Notes under the pieces: model-generated
What the model saw: the letters and a program-made list of their open reading frames with translations, nothing else
What the model was told of the DNA's origin: nothing
Databases searched by the model: none
Translations under genes and position numbers: made by a program
Origin: Chlorobiales bacterium
GTDB taxonomy: Bacteria > Bacteroidota > Chlorobiia > Chlorobiales > Chlorobiaceae
Direction: 5' to 3'
DNA length: 5,985 nucleotides
Assembly (NCBI GenBank): GCA_022360415.1
Contig: JAKSDB010000190.1
Coordinates: 1 to 5,985, forward strand
Part shown: positions 4,616 to 5,985 of the stretch, in pieces
How positions within the stretch are numbered: position 1 is the stretch's first letter
Layout: each line of letters starts with the position of its first letter

Positions 4616-5170
4616 ATGAACGAGCTTGAACATGCACTGAAATGGACGAAACAGCCGGTACCGGACGTGCTGCACGAACTCCACCCGACACAGCAGAAAA
4701 AAGTCATCGCCTACATCGAAAACCTGGTCAACTCCAAAACCGACGGGCTTGAAGAGCTGTACCAGGCAATCAGCATGATCGTCAAGTACATACCTCATTT
4801 CGTTGTCATCCCGTTGATGGTCGAGCACATCAAGCCGCAGATTGCCGCCGGTGTCTGTAAAAAAATGAGTGTCGACCAGGCAACCGGTTATGCCAACGAT
4901 CTGCCGCTGGAATATTTCAGCGAGGTTTCCCGCCATATCGAAAACCAGCTCATGGCCGATATCCTGGGCAGGATGAAAAAACACCGTGCCGAGAAGTTCA
5001 TCCATTACGAACTGCAACACCATCTGCTGCACATGCTCGACATCGCCGAGCATCTTGACGAAAAAACGCTTGAAACAGTAGCGAAACTGGTTACTTTGCC
5101 TGAACACGAAGATGATTTCGTCAACCATCCGCACAAAGAGATTATCGAGCGGTTGAGAGGCATGCAGTAA
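4616..5170 (+). CDS. conserved-looking hypothetical all-helical protein with internal repeats
   Basis: The 184-residue product is not one I can name. It has no signal peptide and no clear membrane segment, so it is probably cytoplasmic. It is predicted almost entirely helical and rich in His, Glu, Lys and Leu. An imperfect internal repeat is visible: H-I-x-x-Q-x8-M-x4-A occurs at residues 71-89 and again at 107-125, exactly 36 residues apart. A third, weaker copy begins HLDEKTLETVAKLV at 146, and a possible early one HPTQQKKVIAYIENL at 23. Such helical-hairpin repeats resemble HEAT-like superhelices and the cytosolic N-domain of MgtE magnesium transporters, but no transporter part follows, so this is only a fold-level analogy. 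The Shine-Dalgarno GGGAG supports the ATG at 4616. The gene is divergent from alaS and followed by about 200 bp before the PAS protein gene. I saw no clear terminator after it. Confidence 0.85.
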   Translation: MNELEHALKWTKQPVPDVLHELHPTQQKKVIAYIENLVNSKTDGLEELYQAISMIVKYIPHFVVIPLMVEHIKPQIAAGVCKKMSVDQATGYANDLPLEYFSEVSRHIENQLMADILGRMKKHRAEKFIHYELQHHLLHMLDIAEHLDEKTLETVAKLVTLPEHEDDFVNHPHKEIIERLRGMQ

Positions 5171-5278
5171 GGACCAAAGAACAAGCCTTCACTCAGCCGT
5201 TTCACCATCTTTTTCCCCAAAAATAATTTTTCTCCTCTTTCCCGCAGTTATATCTGTTAACAATCCTGATATCGTATA

Positions 5279-5307
5279 TTGAAAAAAAATACGTATTACC
5301 TGATAGT
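5279..5307 (+). promoter_or_regulatory. candidate promoter for the PAS sensor gene
   Basis: TTGAAA (5279-5284, 5 of 6 to the -35 consensus) is followed after exactly 17 bp by GATAGT (5302-5307, 4 of 6 to the -10 consensus), giving a start near 5314 and a leader of about 55 nt. The spacer contains the perfect 10-bp palindrome AATACGTATT (5288-5297), a possible operator. The surrounding 5171-5367 gap shows no gene. Confidence 0.4.
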
Positions 5308-5340
5308 AACTTGCATCACGCCTCCCCAACCCCCAAGGAC

Positions 5341-5355
5341 GTTAAAACATTTAAC
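5341..5355 (+). promoter_or_regulatory. small hairpin between AAGGA and the PAS gene start codon
   Basis: GTTAAA-ACA-TTTAAC is a perfect 6-bp inverted repeat placed directly after AAGGAC (5335-5340). The only good Shine-Dalgarno, AAGGA, is 28 nt from the ATG at 5368, too far when unfolded. Folding this hairpin would shorten the path to about 13 nt. It could also be a DNA operator or coincidental. Confidence 0.3.
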
Positions 5356-5367
5356 GAAACATCCACA

Positions 5368-5985
5368 ATGGCTCCGGATAATAAAAAACTGCAAAAACTC
5401 CACTCTGAACGGGAGCACGCAAGAAAAGAACTTGAACGGTTGAAACAGGAAACCGTATCACTCCGGCAGCAAAACCAGCGGCTCGACATGGTAATTGAAG
5501 GCACCAATGCCGGTTACTGGGACTGGAACATTCAAACCGGAGAACTGACCATCAATGAACGCTGGGCAGCTATTACAGGCTATACCATAGCCGATCTCCA
5601 GCCGATCAATATCGACCTGTGGGCCAAACTCTGTCATCCTGACGACCTTGTCAAATCAAACTCCTCTCTGGAAAAACATTTTGCCGGTACAAGTGAATAC
5701 TATGAATGTGAAGCCCGAATGCGTCATAAGGACGGCCATTGGGTCTGGGTGCTGGATCGAGGGAAAGTGTTCGAATGGAACAAAAAAGGCAAACCGCTGC
5801 GCATGGTAGGTTCACACCAGGACATTACCGACAAAAAAAAGGCTGAAGAAAATCTTGAGAGTGAAAGAAAGCTCTTCATCGGCGGCCCGGTCTGTGTTTT
5901 TCGATGGGCCAACGCTCCCGGCCGGCCAGTAGAATACGTTTCCCCGAATGTCGAACAGCTCCTTGGGTACAAGTCGTCAGAACTG
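5368..5985 (+). CDS. multi-PAS sensor protein, N-terminal part (runs off window end)
   Basis: The visible 206 residues start with a charged coiled coil (about 5-45: LHSEREHARKELERLKQE and following), with no signal peptide or membrane helix, so sensing is cytoplasmic. A complete PAS domain with its PAC segment follows. TNAGYWDWNIQTGEL (46-60) is the first strand pair, WAAITGYTIADL (66-77) the usual helix, LCHPDDL (88-94) the PAS_3-type turn, and RMRHKDGHWVWVLDRG to HQDITDKKKAEENL (117-163) the PAC motif. A second PAS domain begins at LFIGGPVCVFRW (169-180) with VEYVSPNVEQLLGY (188-201) and is cut by the window edge. Proteins with this arrangement normally end in a histidine kinase or a GGDEF/EAL output; which one applies here cannot be seen. 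The ligand is unknown. The ATG at 5368 is the best ATG, but the frame stays open upstream to a TTG at 5311, which would add 19 residues. Confidence 0.9.
   Translation, partial: MAPDNKKLQKLHSEREHARKELERLKQETVSLRQQNQRLDMVIEGTNAGYWDWNIQTGELTINERWAAITGYTIADLQPINIDLWAKLCHPDDLVKSNSSLEKHFAGTSEYYECEARMRHKDGHWVWVLDRGKVFEWNKKGKPLRMVGSHQDITDKKKAEENLESERKLFIGGPVCVFRWANAPGRPVEYVSPNVEQLLGYKSSEL

Noticed and set aside
4589..5134. 181-codon minus-strand frame opposite the helical protein gene
   Set aside because: The plus-strand gene has a clear Shine-Dalgarno and a coherent helical-repeat pattern; the opposite frame has neither.
5219..5231. AAAAATAATTTTT as a terminator after the helical protein gene
   Set aside because: The stem would be only A-T pairs with no G-C content; not a credible intrinsic terminator.
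1..5985. CRISPR array, tRNA or rRNA genes
   Set aside because: No regularly spaced direct repeats of CRISPR size, no tRNA T-arm pattern (GGTTCGAATCC-like) with an acceptor stem, and no rRNA sequence recognised on either strand.

Overview
This 5,985-base window looks like chromosomal DNA from a green sulfur bacterium (Chlorobi, Chlorobiaceae/Prosthecochloris type). That assignment rests mainly on recalled similarity of the alanyl-tRNA synthetase N-terminus (starting MKSRDIRQSFLDFFERKKH) to Chlorobium AlaS, so it is an inference. The core of the window is ordinary housekeeping DNA. The left quarter is an accessory, partly decayed region.

Layout. Positions 1-78 (minus strand) hold the first 26 codons of a YoaP/GNAT-like acetyltransferase. 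Positions 127-1120 (minus) hold a compact cluster, read right to left: a class I SAM-dependent methyltransferase, a 23-codon mini-ORF, and a tcmP-like gene cut off just after its D-G-F-A-G motif. Both junctions in the cluster are ATGA stop/start overlaps. Upstream of the methyltransferase are a TATAAT-type promoter and two dyad symmetries that could be operators. Positions 1121-1472 contain no gene but do contain a strong terminator hairpin at 1422-1440 that works best on the minus strand. Positions 1473-1598 (minus) are the C-terminal half of a YafQ/RelE-superfamily toxin, broken and lacking two expected catalytic residues. Its left-over end runs into five 7-bp repeats (1600-1634). Then comes full-length alaS (1646-4306, minus).

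The 309-bp gap between alaS and the next gene contains a 114-bp non-coding element (4340-4453). It has 17-bp terminal inverted repeats and a flanking TACG/TACG duplication, so it reads as a MITE-like insertion about 30 bp upstream of the alaS start codon. It also creates a spurious longer alaS start. A divergent gene at 4616-5170 (plus) encodes a 184-residue all-helical protein of unknown function with an imperfect internal repeat of about 36 residues. From 5368 to the window end (plus) lies the start of a multi-PAS sensor protein, preceded by its own promoter-like sequence.

How the parts relate. alaS charges tRNA-Ala. The PAS protein is a signal-transduction component whose output domain lies outside the window. 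The methyltransferase/mini-ORF/tcmP cluster was probably a translationally coupled cassette, and only the methyltransferase now looks intact. I found no complete new system. The most unusual features are the MITE-like element in the alaS leader, the ATGA-chained mini-ORF, and the clustering of three damaged or doubtful accessory genes next to alaS.
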